Shown here: positions 32,080 to 41,223 of the stretch, in pieces
Layout: each line of letters begins with the position of its first letter
Numbering within the stretch: position 1 is the first letter of the stretch
From: Bacteroidales bacterium
GTDB lineage: Bacteria; Bacteroidota; Bacteroidia; Bacteroidales; UBA932
NCBI GenBank assembly: GCA_017549505.1
Contig: JAFYUS010000003.1
Span: 1-64,000, forward strand
Reading direction: 5' to 3'
DNA: 64,000 nt
Made by a program: the position numbers and the translations under genes
The notes under the pieces: generated by a model
What the model saw: the letters and a program-made list of their open reading frames with translations, nothing else
The model's database searches: none
Told to the model about the DNA's origin: nothing

Positions 32080-33611
32080 TTACCAAGGGCTTTTTTAATC
32101 CAACAAGAAATCTCATGTCTTTCCCCACGCGAAAGGCCGAAAGTCAGGACAGAAAGTCCGGCAGATATCACGCATAATGTGACACTTATGATGACCCCCC
32201 AGATTGTATCAGGAAGGAACCCATGTATAACAAAAGGAACTGCAAGTGACAAGGCTGTAGTACCAAGGACATTCATATATACCTTCTTCAGGAAGTCACC
32301 GACAGGAAGCCCTATCATTCCCTTAAGCATGAAAAGTCGCGCAAAGAAACATATCTGCGATATGGCTATGGCGACCATCACAGTAACTTCAGGGGCGGCT
32401 CCTGCCTTAAGGAAAGCATATGAGACAGGTATGTTCAACAATTGAAGTCCACCAACGACAAGCTGGTAATTACGTATGTTACCGGTAGCAAGCTGTGCAG
32501 TTATGAGCGGATTGGAGAGGGACTCACTGAGAGTGAATATAAGAAAAAGCTGAACAAAGAGGGCTGAATGAGCCGGCACATCCTCAAGCCATATGTCGAG
32601 TATATACCCGGTATTGAAGAGCACAGGCAGGGCAAGTACAAACAACAGATAATATGACATCCTCGAAGACTTGGATATCAGGTAGTACATATATCCTTGA
32701 TCTCCCGAGGCGTATGATTTTGTTATCTGCGGGTTTACCGCGGTCATGAAGTTCGTCACAAATCCCTGTACAGCACCGTTGAGCTGCATCGCAACTCCCC
32801 TTGCAGCATTGACGGCTGTTCCGTAGAACAGGTTGACAAGTATCTTGCCTCCCTGATCCCTAAGCACTCCGGAAGATGCTCCTATGAAGTTCCATCCCGC
32901 GAAAGAGAACATCTCCTTTACAAGCGAAGCATCATTTACCCATCTGTATCTGCATTCAGGAAAGCTTCTTCTGCAATATATTCCGTAAGCAGCCCTTACC
33001 ATAAGCACCGTGACCATCATAAGAGCTGAATATAGAACAAGTCTGTCTGAAGAGGATCGTGAGATAAGAACAGCAACCGCGAGACGAAGAAGGCCCTCCA
33101 TGGTTCCGATATATGCATAGGCAGACATCTTCTCATGGGCAGTTATGGAAGCCATCTGAGGCACGCTCATGAGATTGATGACAAAGGATGCAAGAGAGAA
33201 ATGCAGTACCCATATGGCCGCAGGTATTCTCGAGGGGTCAATAGTCATCTCGTTTCTGATGAACCATAGACCGGCAGGTTCAGCAATGATCGCTACAACA
33301 GCTGCAATGACAAGCTGAATGGTGACTGCTGTGGAATATACCTTGTTCATTCGTGACTGGTCACCCTTGCCCATCTCAAACGTGATGAATCGTGAAATTG
33401 CCGAATTCAACGAACCGGAAATAATGGTGAACATCGCGACGACTCCACCGACAACGTCATATATGCCGAAATCATTTTCTCCGAGGGCGCTCAGAACCAC
33501 CCTTGAGGTATATAATCCGACAAGCATAAGCACAAGCATCCTGACATAAAGTACCAGGGTGTTCTTGGCAATTCTTCTCGTATTATGGGCATTCTGATCC
33601 ATCAGTTTCAT
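32076..33611 (-). CDS. Polysaccharide flippase (Wzx/MATE-like)
   Basis: This is an inner-membrane lipid-linked oligosaccharide flippase of the MOP superfamily, 511 aa with 12-14 hydrophobic helices. The N-terminus has the family-typical TLVLYVRMLVLMLVGLYTSRVVLSALG stretch (NtLYVRM...GLYTSRV) common in Bacteroidales. It is the first gene of the surface-polysaccharide operon. A promoter box at 33619-33626 is only 7 bases from the ATG at 33611, so the message is leaderless or begins translation at Met4 (33602). Confidence 0.9.
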   Translation of the reverse strand: MKLMDQNAHNTRRIAKNTLVLYVRMLVLMLVGLYTSRVVLSALGENDFGIYDVVGGVVAMFTIISGSLNSAISRFITFEMGKGDQSRMNKVYSTAVTIQLVIAAVVAIIAEPAGLWFIRNEMTIDPSRIPAAIWVLHFSLASFVINLMSVPQMASITAHEKMSAYAYIGTMEGLLRLAVAVLISRSSSDRLVLYSALMMVTVLMVRAAYGIYCRRSFPECRYRWVNDASLVKEMFSFAGWNFIGASSGVLRDQGGKILVNLFYGTAVNAARGVAMQLNGAVQGFVTNFMTAVNPQITKSYASGDQGYMYYLISKSSRMSYYLLFVLALPVLFNTGYILDIWLEDVPAHSALFVQLFLIFTLSESLSNPLITAQLATGNIRNYQLVVGGLQLLNIPVSYAFLKAGAAPEVTVMVAIAISQICFFARLFMLKGMIGLPVGDFLKKVYMNVLGTTALSLAVPFVIHGFLPDTIWGVIISVTLCVISAGLSVLTFGLSRGERHEISCWIKKALGK

Positions 33612-33618
33612 TTAAAAG

Positions 33619-33626
33619 CAAATTTA
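33619..33626 (-). promoter_or_regulatory. -7 box of the polysaccharide operon
   Basis: On the minus strand this reads TAAATTTG, a full TAnnTTTG match, 7 bases before the first ATG of the flippase gene. No invertible promoter repeats are visible around it. Confidence 0.55.
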
Positions 33627-33700
33627 ATAATCTTTTTTGGTAATGTTAGGGATAATTACTAAATTAGTGGTCGAATATGAAACTAAAAACCCAAACGGAT

Positions 33701-34000
33701 ATGGTCAGATATTGTGTAATGTGGAAGTTCAAGCCATCAGATGGCAAGACTTCAAAGGAACTCGCTGAAGACGTCAAGGAAAAATATGAGTCCCTCTTGG
33801 GACTCGTGCCAGGTCTTAAAAGCATCGAAGTAGGTGTGAACCGTAACGAGGGAAAGACATCGTACGACGCAGTGATGCTCGCAGATTTCGACTCATGGGA
33901 AGCACTTGCGGCATACAAGGCAGACACCTTGAGGGACAACGTGATACAGTATGTGAAGACTATCGCGGATGTACGCGCAAAAGTCGAGTACGAAAGGTAG
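33701..34000 (+). CDS. Dabb-family stress-responsive A/B-barrel protein
   Basis: This is a small (99 aa from this ATG) dimeric alpha/beta-barrel protein of unknown reaction. Dabb hallmarks are the first strand MVRYCVMWKFK, the GLVPGLKSIEVGVN stretch and DFDSWEALAAYKAD before the last helix. The reading frame extends back to 33677, but the family normally starts at the strand residues. It is a single gene closed by the hairpin at 34023-34046. Confidence 0.85.
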   Translation: MVRYCVMWKFKPSDGKTSKELAEDVKEKYESLLGLVPGLKSIEVGVNRNEGKTSYDAVMLADFDSWEALAAYKADTLRDNVIQYVKTIADVRAKVEYER

Positions 34001-34022
34001 TTTCTCTATTCACAAAAAAAGA

Positions 34023-34046
34023 AAAGCCTCCTGTGAAGGAGGCTTT
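34023..34046. terminator. Bidirectional terminator between Dabb gene and trpS
   Basis: AAAGCCTCC (34023-34031) and GGAGGCTTT (34038-34046) form a perfect 9-bp stem with a 6-base loop, flanked by A-rich and T-rich tracts so that it serves both convergent genes. Confidence 0.85.
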
Positions 34047-34058
34047 CATTGTATCTGA

Positions 34059-35174
34059 TTATTTCTGGAACTTTCTGGTGTGTTCTGCTATAAGTTCCGC
34101 ATCATCAAAATAATCGATCTTCATTGCACGACGCACATCGGCGAGGGTCTTTGCAGCTTCAGCTCGTGCGACTTCTGAACCCTTTCTAAGTATTTCGTAT
34201 ACCTGAGGGATATTCTGCTCATACTGAGCTCTTCTTTCACGGATAGGCTGAAGCATATCCTCCATTATATTGAAGAGGAACTTCTTGCATGTACCATCTC
34301 CAAGACCTCCTCTACGGTAGTGATCCTTCATCTCATCAAGATCTGCATATTCAGGAAGGAACTTTGCAAAATGCTCAGTAGTACTGAAGGCATCAAGATA
34401 TGTAAATACGACATTACCCTCAACATGGCCAGGATCTGTAATCTGCAGATGTTCAGGATCGGTATACATGCTGTTCACCTTCTTCTTGATTTCCTTCGAT
34501 GTATCTGAAAGATAGATGCAGTTGCCCAGAGACTTGCTCATCTTGGCCTTGCCGTCAGTACCCGGGAGACGGCAGCATGTAGCGTTCTCAGGAAGCATCA
34601 TCTCGGGCATCACAAGAGTCTCCCCATAAACAGTGTTGAACTTGTGTACGATCTCACGTGTCTGCTCGATCATAGGGGCCTGGTCAACACCCACTGGCAC
34701 TGTCGTGGCACGGAATGCTGTAATATCTGATGCCTGGCTGATAGGATACGTGAAGAATCCTACAGGAATACCCTTCTTGTTCTGATTTTCCTCCTCGTCA
34801 TTATCCGAGAATCCTCTAAGGACAATCTCCTGCTTGACGGTAGGATTGCGCTGAAGCCTCTGAACTGTAACAAGATTCATATAGTAGAACGCCAGTTCGC
34901 AAAGCTCAGGTACCTGAGACTGAATGAATATAGTGACCTTCTCAGGATCGAGACCTGCAGAAAGATAGTCAAGAGCCACTTCAATGATGTTCTGGCGAAC
35001 CTTCTCAGGATTGTCAGCATTATCAGTAAGTGCCTGAGCATCAGCAATCATGATGAAAATCTTCTCATACTCTCCTGAGTTCTGCAGTTCAACCCTTCTT
35101 CTAAGAGATCCCACATAATGTCCGAGGTGAAGTTTACCGGTCGGACGGTCGCCTGTCAAAATGATCTTTCCCAT
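34059..35174 (-). CDS. trpS: Tryptophanyl-tRNA synthetase
   Basis: The enzyme charges tRNA-Trp. This is a class I synthetase with [10 protein letters not shown] (HIGH box, about 13-22) and [11 protein letters not shown] (KMSKS loop) near residue 212-222. The 371-aa length is at the longer end for bacterial TrpRS, with an insertion around 125-140 rich in Asp/Glu/Lys. It starts 15 bases after the GH84-like gene with no clear promoter in the gap, so the two may be co-transcribed. Confidence 0.95.
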   Translation of the reverse strand: MGKIILTGDRPTGKLHLGHYVGSLRRRVELQNSGEYEKIFIMIADAQALTDNADNPEKVRQNIIEVALDYLSAGLDPEKVTIFIQSQVPELCELAFYYMNLVTVQRLQRNPTVKQEIVLRGFSDNDEEENQNKKGIPVGFFTYPISQASDITAFRATTVPVGVDQAPMIEQTREIVHKFNTVYGETLVMPEMMLPENATCCRLPGTDGKAKMSKSLGNCIYLSDTSKEIKKKVNSMYTDPEHLQITDPGHVEGNVVFTYLDAFSTTEHFAKFLPEYADLDEMKDHYRRGGLGDGTCKKFLFNIMEDMLQPIRERRAQYEQNIPQVYEILRKGSEVARAEAAKTLADVRRAMKIDYFDDAELIAEHTRKFQK

Positions 35175-35189
35175 ATATTTTTCAATTTA

Positions 35190-36902
35190 TTACTTTACAA
35201 ATACTGTTTCAAATACCGGAACATCTCCGATGACCTCCACTTTGACTGCATCGCCCTTCATCTCGAATTCAAGATAAGAATCGACGATACAGAACTCTGC
35301 TGTAAACATGCCATAAGCATCTGAGAGACGGACAATAACCTCACTTCGATGAGGATTATCGAGAACAAGATGGCATACGGATGCCTCATCCGGAGCGATA
35401 TAAGTCTGTATTCCCTCTCCAGGGATAAGAGTATATTCCACCTGATCCTTATATGAGGCGTCGAATGCATCGGCAAGTTCCTTCATCATTCTTTCGTAAT
35501 ATGGATAAAGAACAGCCATACCTGACGGATATGCCCGGAAGGCTTTCATATCGTCATCACTCATAAGATTCGACGCGTATGTAGACCAGAATCCAGGTAC
35601 ATCGCCGGCATTGAAGAACTTGATGCACTCAAGGATTCTACGGCAACGTGAAGCCAGGTTGCCGAATTCCGAAATCCAAGGCTTCAGATCTTCGTAAAGC
35701 AGGGTATCGGCAGCTGCAGCCATAATCTCCGGAACCTTTTCCATTGCCACGAACCTATCCATCAGCTTGTCATATGAATCCTGACTATATCCTTTGATTT
35801 CGATCAGTTCCACATCACCTGACTCATCCATGCCGAATCCTTCAGATGCTACTTCTGAATCAATGACATATCTGACATATGCATCGGCCACATCAGGGGA
35901 AATCTTACCTGCAGCCCATTCGAGACTAGCCATGGGATCGTAATCTTCTGAATTCCAACCACGGTCAGCAAAACCGTATAGTCCTAATTTGAGGGATTCC
36001 AGGCGGGAACCTGCATTGTAATATCCATCCAATGTAGACAAAAGAGGCTTGACATCCTTCTTTCTTGACACGAATTCGGAATTGAGACGATCTATAAACT
36101 CCTGCTTCCTGACTTCGAAACCTTCCGAATACGGAACATCATCAAAGAGAATTCCGAAAGAACGGACTCCCAAGAAATGCATCATCTCGAACTTGCCCAG
36201 AAGCAGACCGTAATCAGATTCGCTCCATGAGAACTCTTCATTGGGGCGTATGCACCACGTAAAAGCCATACGGTTGCTCTTGCAGGCATCGACAAGAACC
36301 TTGAGACTGTCAGCAGCACCCTGCGGATAAGGCATATACCAATCGGGACCACTTACATAAGGATCATCCTCAGGGGCGTATACATATTCATTCATCTTAA
36401 GGCTTCCGGCAAGACCGATGACAGAAAGACGGAAGTCCTGGGACCATCTACCGTCATAAGAACAGTCAGTCATGCCACGAGTATCATTATCCGGCCAGTC
36501 TTTTATCGTACAGCACGGGATTCGCAAATCATCAGATTCTTCAACCATATGGCGTAGGGTCTGAAGTCCCCAGAATGCCCCCTGTTCATCATATCCGATA
36601 ATGATTATACCTTTCGGAGTAACTGTAAGTTTATATGCCCCAGGAACAGATTTAACACCGGCAGGACCGGAAACTGCCGGTCCGAAGTCAATGGACAGGT
36701 ATGTTCCTTTTGTCCTTGCCTTGAGAAATCCGCAATCATCGGTAAAAACACCTTTCGGATCGATCAGAGCGACACCTTTGGATATATTAAGAGACTTCTT
36801 GCCTTCCTGGTAAAATTCATGCGGCACAGGTCTGAACAACTGTGCTGAAACAGTGGTGACCAGTACAAGGTACAATAATGTTATTGAAAAAAGTCTCCTC
36901 AT
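35190..36902 (-). CDS. GH84-like beta-N-acetylglucosaminidase (hyaluronidase family) variant
   Basis: This is an exported protein (signal peptide ends about SAQ, residue 21) with the Bacteroides GH84 layout. It has an N-terminal GH-auxiliary domain to about residue 130, a TIM barrel, then a helical and beta C-terminus. The catalytic Asp pair is present (FDD, 254-255), as are KMNEYVYAPEDDPY (169-182) and the PYP loop. However, the conserved GxxEGFYGxPW substrate loop reads GMTDCSYDGRW (143-153), losing the Glu and Phe-Tyr. Activity may therefore differ from O-GlcNAcase. It lies upstream of trpS, with a TATCTTTG promoter at 36927-36934. Confidence 0.8.
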   Translation of the reverse strand: MRRLFSITLLYLVLVTTVSAQLFRPVPHEFYQEGKKSLNISKGVALIDPKGVFTDDCGFLKARTKGTYLSIDFGPAVSGPAGVKSVPGAYKLTVTPKGIIIIGYDEQGAFWGLQTLRHMVEESDDLRIPCCTIKDWPDNDTRGMTDCSYDGRWSQDFRLSVIGLAGSLKMNEYVYAPEDDPYVSGPDWYMPYPQGAADSLKVLVDACKSNRMAFTWCIRPNEEFSWSESDYGLLLGKFEMMHFLGVRSFGILFDDVPYSEGFEVRKQEFIDRLNSEFVSRKKDVKPLLSTLDGYYNAGSRLESLKLGLYGFADRGWNSEDYDPMASLEWAAGKISPDVADAYVRYVIDSEVASEGFGMDESGDVELIEIKGYSQDSYDKLMDRFVAMEKVPEIMAAAADTLLYEDLKPWISEFGNLASRCRRILECIKFFNAGDVPGFWSTYASNLMSDDDMKAFRAYPSGMAVLYPYYERMMKELADAFDASYKDQVEYTLIPGEGIQTYIAPDEASVCHLVLDNPHRSEVIVRLSDAYGMFTAEFCIVDSYLEFEMKGDAVKVEVIGDVPVFETVFVK

Positions 36903-36926
36903 GAATTCATATCCGCATATATCTTA

Positions 36927-36934
36927 CAAAGATA
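36927..36934 (-). promoter_or_regulatory. -7 box of the GH84-like gene
   Basis: On the minus strand this reads TATCTTTG, a full TAnnTTTG match, 24 bases before the ATG at 36902. Confidence 0.55.
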
Positions 36935-36951
36935 AGCAAAAAATAAATAAA

Positions 36952-37569
36952 TCAGTACTGGTCTTTTTCCAATACTATCCTATACAGGTTACATCCCACG
37001 AGATTGCCAAGAACGATACATATATAAAGAGTCAGGACCTGAAGGATATGAGACTTGACGAATGCCACAGGGACACACAGGAAATAAAAGGCATCAGCAA
37101 CACAGTGAGGGAAGCCACAGACAATGAAAAGCGGAACTCCGAGAAGAAGAGGCAGGTACTGTCCCTGCCTTCCGAACTGGACGCATGTAGTCATTATGAA
37201 ACCGCATCCTATGGCAAGAAGGCCACATCTGAGAGGACCTGTACCAAGCCGCAGCTCCATGATCTTCTGAGCGGAAGCCTGGATATCCATAGGTGACATT
37301 CTTGTAAGAAGGGCAACACATAGACATCCGATTATATTGCCAAGAAGAATCAGGAACAACTGTCCGACTTCGTTCCTGTTTATATATCCTGCCGTTCCCG
37401 TATAAAGTTTCAGCTTATATCCTAAAACGGTCAGGAGTCCAAAAGAAAACAATACGGCACCTACAAGGGAACCGTATACTTCTGACTGTATTCCAGAGGC
37501 AAGGAATCCGAAACCGGCGGTTCCGATTGCAATGCCGGCAAATATAGAGGAACGAAGGAGTTTGATCAT
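36952..37569 (-). CDS. Formate/nitrite transporter (FNT) family channel, short
   Basis: This is a six-helix pentameric-type anion channel for formate, nitrite, lactate or hydrosulfide. The 205-aa protein keeps the family pattern: AGIAIGTAGFGFL in helix 1, and GFPHCVADAFYFL, where GFxHxxAN is the pore-histidine block in FocA (here with His and Ala-Asp). It is shorter than FocA (about 280 aa), lacking long termini. Substrate is not assignable. Its own promoter box sits at 37590-37597. Confidence 0.82.
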   Translation of the reverse strand: MIKLLRSSIFAGIAIGTAGFGFLASGIQSEVYGSLVGAVLFSFGLLTVLGYKLKLYTGTAGYINRNEVGQLFLILLGNIIGCLCVALLTRMSPMDIQASAQKIMELRLGTGPLRCGLLAIGCGFIMTTCVQFGRQGQYLPLLLGVPLFIVCGFPHCVADAFYFLCVPVAFVKSHILQVLTLYICIVLGNLVGCNLYRIVLEKDQY

Positions 37570-37589
37570 AGGTTTCTGATTTTGGGAGT

Positions 37590-37597
37590 CAAATATA
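37590..37597 (-). promoter_or_regulatory. -7 box of the FNT gene
   Basis: On the minus strand this reads TATATTTG, a full TAnnTTTG match, 20 bases before the ATG at 37569. It lies between the trmO stop and the FNT start. Confidence 0.55.
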
Positions 37598-37603
37598 ATC
37601 CAT

Positions 37604-38290
37604 TCATTCGATTCCTACAACATTCAGCACTCCGTCCTTCACTTTAAAACGGACATTAAGGTCTGCGAATGAAAGTCCATATACCCGTTCAGGATCATCA
37701 TGATATGATGGTCTTGGATCCAGCGACAGGGTTTCAACAAGAGCGGGGATGACTGTCTTATCTTCAATCAGGGACGAACACTCTTCAGGAAGAACCACTT
37801 TCAATGTACGTTCAGGCAAGTCATCGACATAACCGCATATGGCATGTGGGCGGGAATCAGAGTATTTTATATAAGGTTTTATATCAAATATCGGAGTCCC
37901 GTCCATCAGATCGGCTCCCCTGACATGGATGACAGGACCTTCCCTGTCATCCATGTCAATCCGTTCCAGCTTGACACAAGAAAGTCCGAGAGGATTGGGT
38001 CTGAATGGAGATCTGGTCGCAAATACGCCCATATGCACATTACCTCCTAATCTAGGTGGACGTACTGTGGGCTGCCAGCAGGAACGCCTGTTGGCGGAGA
38101 ACTCCCATATAAGCCAGATATGCGAGAATCCCTCAAGACCTCTTACAGCATCTTGATTACGATATTCCGGTTCAAAGATGATACGGGCCCGCAGATTATC
38201 TGCAAGCCCGCTCTGACGTGGAATTCCGAACTTTTCAGGAAATTCTGTCCTGATATATGCAATGGGATTTATGTCCATCTTATCGTTCAC
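37604..38290 (-). CDS. trmO: tRNA (N6-threonylcarbamoyl-A37) methyltransferase TrmO (TsaA/YaeB)
   Basis: The enzyme N-methylates t6A37 in tRNA-Thr using SAM. It has an unusual beta-barrel methyltransferase fold with the visible signatures FPEKFGIPRQ near the start, GLEGFSHIWLIWEF and GVFATRSPFRPNPLGLS. The 228-aa length and C-terminal small domain (DPRPSYHDDPERVYGL) match E. coli TrmO. Its start overlaps the end of nhaA by 11 bases, so it is translated from the same message. Confidence 0.92.
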   Translation of the reverse strand: MNDKMDINPIAYIRTEFPEKFGIPRQSGLADNLRARIIFEPEYRNQDAVRGLEGFSHIWLIWEFSANRRSCWQPTVRPPRLGGNVHMGVFATRSPFRPNPLGLSCVKLERIDMDDREGPVIHVRGADLMDGTPIFDIKPYIKYSDSRPHAICGYVDDLPERTLKVVLPEECSSLIEDKTVIPALVETLSLDPRPSYHDDPERVYGLSFADLNVRFKVKDGVLNVVGIE

Positions 38291-39638
38291 ACTTTGGAAG
38301 TGTATGATTCAGCAAGATACATCCCAACAGAGCAGATACGACAGAACCGACAAGAACTCCGAGTTTTGCCTGATCAAGAAATGCTGCACCCTCGGCACCA
38401 AGACCAGCGTATGAAAGATCCGCTATGAACATTGATACGGTAAAACCGATTCCGCAGACTACGCATACGCTGGCAAATGCCTTCCAAGTGGTATTTGCAG
38501 GAAGTTTCACAATTCCCATACGTACAGCAACCCATGAAAATGAGAACACGCCTACGAATTTTCCGATTATCAGACCGAGCATTACAGAAAGTCCTACTCC
38601 GCTGAAGAGTCCCCCGATGCTCATTCCGGCCAGACAGACTCCTGCATTTGCAAAAGCAAACAGAGGAATGACTATGTAGTTGATAAGGAAATGGAGGTTG
38701 TCTTCAAGATCCTGAAGAGGACTGATCATCTTGTCTGCTGCAGATTCTATGCTCTTGAGAGTGTGGATCTCTTCATTTGTAAGTACTATAGTGTTATGTC
38801 TCTCATCAACATCAATGACAGGGAAAAGATTCACCTGTTCACGTATCCTCTCGAGATAATGGCCCGTTCCTTTCTTGAGGGTCGATGGGATACAGAACGC
38901 CGTAATCACACCGGCTATGGTTGCATGGATACCGGAATTGAGCATCATGTACCACAGAACAAGTCCGAATGTTACATAGCATGCCTTTGAACGGCAGTTC
39001 AAGACATTTGCAAGTATCATTGCAACGACACATAGCGCAGAAAGTATAAGGAACAAAGTATCTATATGGGATGTATAGAAAAGCGCTATCACTATTATTC
39101 CGCCAAGGTCGTCTGCGACTGCAAGAGCGGCGAGGAAGATCTTAAGGCCGAGAGGAACCCTTGTCTTGAAACTTGTCAGTACTCCTAGAGAGAAAGCTAT
39201 ATCTGTAGCCATAGGGATAGCGAGTCCCCTCTGCATGGCAGGATCACCAGGACAGACCAGATAGAAAACTATAACAGGAACAATCATACCACCGCAGGCT
39301 CCTATAATAGGCAGAAGGGCCTTCTCACGGGTTGAAAGTTCTCCCACTTTGATCTCACGTTTGATTTCAAGGCCTACCGACAGGAAGAAGATAGCCATCA
39401 GGAAGTCGTTGATCACGGCCCCGAGCGACATTGAATGTCCGTTGTGACTGAAGAAATTGAAGTTTCCTATTGAGAGACTTACGGTATTCTGCCAAAGGCT
39501 GAAATACCAGTCCTTGACTGCAGGAATATTAGCGCATAAGAGTGCCGCGATTGTAAAGAAAATAAGTACGGCACTGGATGAAACATGTTCCTTGAGTTTA
39601 CTTAAGAAACTATAATTTACTGACTGCGTCTGTGGCAT
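38280..39638 (-). CDS. nhaA: Na+/H+ antiporter NhaA
   Basis: This is an electrogenic inner-membrane antiporter for pH and sodium homeostasis. The 452-aa protein has about 12 helices. It carries the ion-binding Asp pair in AVADDLGGIIVIALFYT, GLEIKREIKVGELS after the first helices, and NSGIHATIAGV. A 40-residue cytoplasmic insertion (about 255-300) with charged residues is longer than in E. coli NhaA (388 aa), as in other Bacteroidetes. A possible promoter (TACATTCG on the minus strand, 39687-39694, one mismatch) lies upstream. trmO overlaps the end. Confidence 0.93.
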   Translation of the reverse strand: MPQTQSVNYSFLSKLKEHVSSSAVLIFFTIAALLCANIPAVKDWYFSLWQNTVSLSIGNFNFFSHNGHSMSLGAVINDFLMAIFFLSVGLEIKREIKVGELSTREKALLPIIGACGGMIVPVIVFYLVCPGDPAMQRGLAIPMATDIAFSLGVLTSFKTRVPLGLKIFLAALAVADDLGGIIVIALFYTSHIDTLFLILSALCVVAMILANVLNCRSKACYVTFGLVLWYMMLNSGIHATIAGVITAFCIPSTLKKGTGHYLERIREQVNLFPVIDVDERHNTIVLTNEEIHTLKSIESAADKMISPLQDLEDNLHFLINYIVIPLFAFANAGVCLAGMSIGGLFSGVGLSVMLGLIIGKFVGVFSFSWVAVRMGIVKLPANTTWKAFASVCVVCGIGFTVSMFIADLSYAGLGAEGAAFLDQAKLGVLVGSVVSALLGCILLNHTLPKCER

Positions 39639-39810
39639 GATGATAAATTATAATATGGTTAAACTTCGGTTTTTAAAAAACGGCCGCGAATGTAGTCAAA
39701 TTTTCAATACGTTGTCACAAAAAATTAACCAAAATACCAGATACATCAATCCCGAATATGCTATCAATTGAATTTAAAAGAAAAAAACATCATAATTCAG
39801 AAGTATTTCG

Positions 39811-39818
39811 TACTTTTG
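39811..39818 (+). promoter_or_regulatory. -7 box of the permease / glycine-lipid operon
   Basis: TACTTTTG matches TAnnTTTG, 31 bases before the ATG at 39850. It is part of a small AAGTA-TACTT dyad (39801-39815). Confidence 0.5.
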
Positions 39819-39849
39819 GAACTTAAACCAGTACTAAACTAACCTCAAG

Positions 39850-41223
39850 ATGTCAAATTCTAAAGGAAACTTCAAGAAGGCCATGCGTCCTATCGATGTA
39901 TGGGGCCTTGCGCTTGGTGCCATAATCGGTTGGGGCTGCTTTGTCCTTCCGGGCAGTGCTTTTCTTCCCAAAGCCGGTCCTCTCGGTACAGCTCTAGGTA
40001 TGCTCATCGGAGCGTTCCTGATCATTGTCATAGCCCTCAGCTATGGATATCTTATCCGTAAGTTCCCTGTCAGCGGAGGCGAATTCATCTACACAAAGGA
40101 AGCCATCGGCAAACGCAATGCATTCGTATGCGGATGGGGAATGATTCTCGCATATTGGAGTCTTATCCCGCTGAATGCGACTGCACTTGCATTGATAAGC
40201 CGCTACCTCTTCCCCGGAATAGTCCAGCAGGGACTTCTTTATCAGATCGCAGGGTGGGATGTATATGCCGGCGAGGTGATTCTTGCATCCGCCTTCATCA
40301 TCTTCATGGCCATCATCAACATACGAGGCATCAAGGAAGCCGCATGGCTTCAAACAGCAATCGCTCTTACCCTTGTAGGCTGCATATGCATCATAACATT
40401 CATAGTGATGGGTACTGCAGACTGGTCAAACCTCACACCGGGATTCCCGGACGGAAGAAGATGGTGGAAAGGCGTATTCAGCATCGTGGCCATGGCCCCA
40501 TGGGCATTCATCGGCTTTGACTGCATACCTCAAAGTGCAGAAGAATATAACTTCAGCCACAAGAAATCAACCGGCATAATGATTTCAGCAATCCTTGTCG
40601 CAGCAATCCTATATATCGCTGTCTGCGCAGTCACAGCGGTCGGACTCAAGCCATGGCAGGAACTGCTTGCCGACAGAAACAACTGGCCTACAGGATATGT
40701 AGTACGTAACACCGTGGGTCTGGTAGGAATCATTATCCTTGGTATTGCCATGTTCTGTGCAGTGGTATCGGGAATGAATGCGTTCTACATATCGACTTCC
40801 CGTCTTATGTATGCAATGGCAAATGAAGGCAGCCTCCCTCAGTGGTTCGGACAGCTTTCGCCAAAATATGGAACTCCAAAGCACGCCATCCTGTTCACAA
40901 TGGCAGCCAGTCTGTTTGCCCCATGGTTCGGAAGAGAGATTCTTCTCTGGATTGTGGACATGACAAGTGTAGGTGCAGCCATAGTATTCGGATACACTAC
41001 CATTTCCGCAGCAATTCTTGCCAAACGCAAGAATGACAGAAAACAGATGTGGATCGGCTTCATCGGATGCCTTTTCTCAGTATTCTTCCTTTCGCTGCTG
41101 ATAATTCCGGGAATGCCTGGTTATCTCTCATTCCAAAGCCGTGTCGTACTGCTGATATGGATAGGTATCGGATTGTTGTTCTACCTTAAAATCAGAAAGA
41201 CCTATGTCAGAAAACAGGACTGA
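39850..41223 (+). CDS. APC-family amino acid permease
   Basis: This is an inner-membrane amino acid transporter, 457 aa with about 12 helices. The first helix carries the broken-helix GAIIGWGCFVLPG motif (GxG-type substrate site), and helix 6 has APWAFIGFDCIPQSAEE, typical of APC members. The next gene, a GlsA-like acyltransferase, starts 20 bases inside its 3' end, so the genes are translationally coupled. That suggests it supplies an amino acid such as glycine or serine for lipid synthesis, but substrate is inferred only from context. Confidence 0.85.
   Translation: MSNSKGNFKKAMRPIDVWGLALGAIIGWGCFVLPGSAFLPKAGPLGTALGMLIGAFLIIVIALSYGYLIRKFPVSGGEFIYTKEAIGKRNAFVCGWGMILAYWSLIPLNATALALISRYLFPGIVQQGLLYQIAGWDVYAGEVILASAFIIFMAIINIRGIKEAAWLQTAIALTLVGCICIITFIVMGTADWSNLTPGFPDGRRWWKGVFSIVAMAPWAFIGFDCIPQSAEEYNFSHKKSTGIMISAILVAAILYIAVCAVTAVGLKPWQELLADRNNWPTGYVVRNTVGLVGIIILGIAMFCAVVSGMNAFYISTSRLMYAMANEGSLPQWFGQLSPKYGTPKHAILFTMAASLFAPWFGREILLWIVDMTSVGAAIVFGYTTISAAILAKRKNDRKQMWIGFIGCLFSVFFLSLLIIPGMPGYLSFQSRVVLLIWIGIGLLFYLKIRKTYVRKQD

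Noticed and set aside
33612-33700. Invertible (phase-variable) promoter for the polysaccharide operon, as in Bacteroides capsule loci
   Set aside because: No inverted repeats flank the promoter box at 33619-33626 and no dedicated invertase is adjacent.
39639-39849. Functional RNA in the 211-base gap upstream of the amino-acid permease
   Set aside because: The gap is AT-rich with promoter-like boxes and a 5-bp dyad only; no stable conserved-looking structure or terminator was seen.
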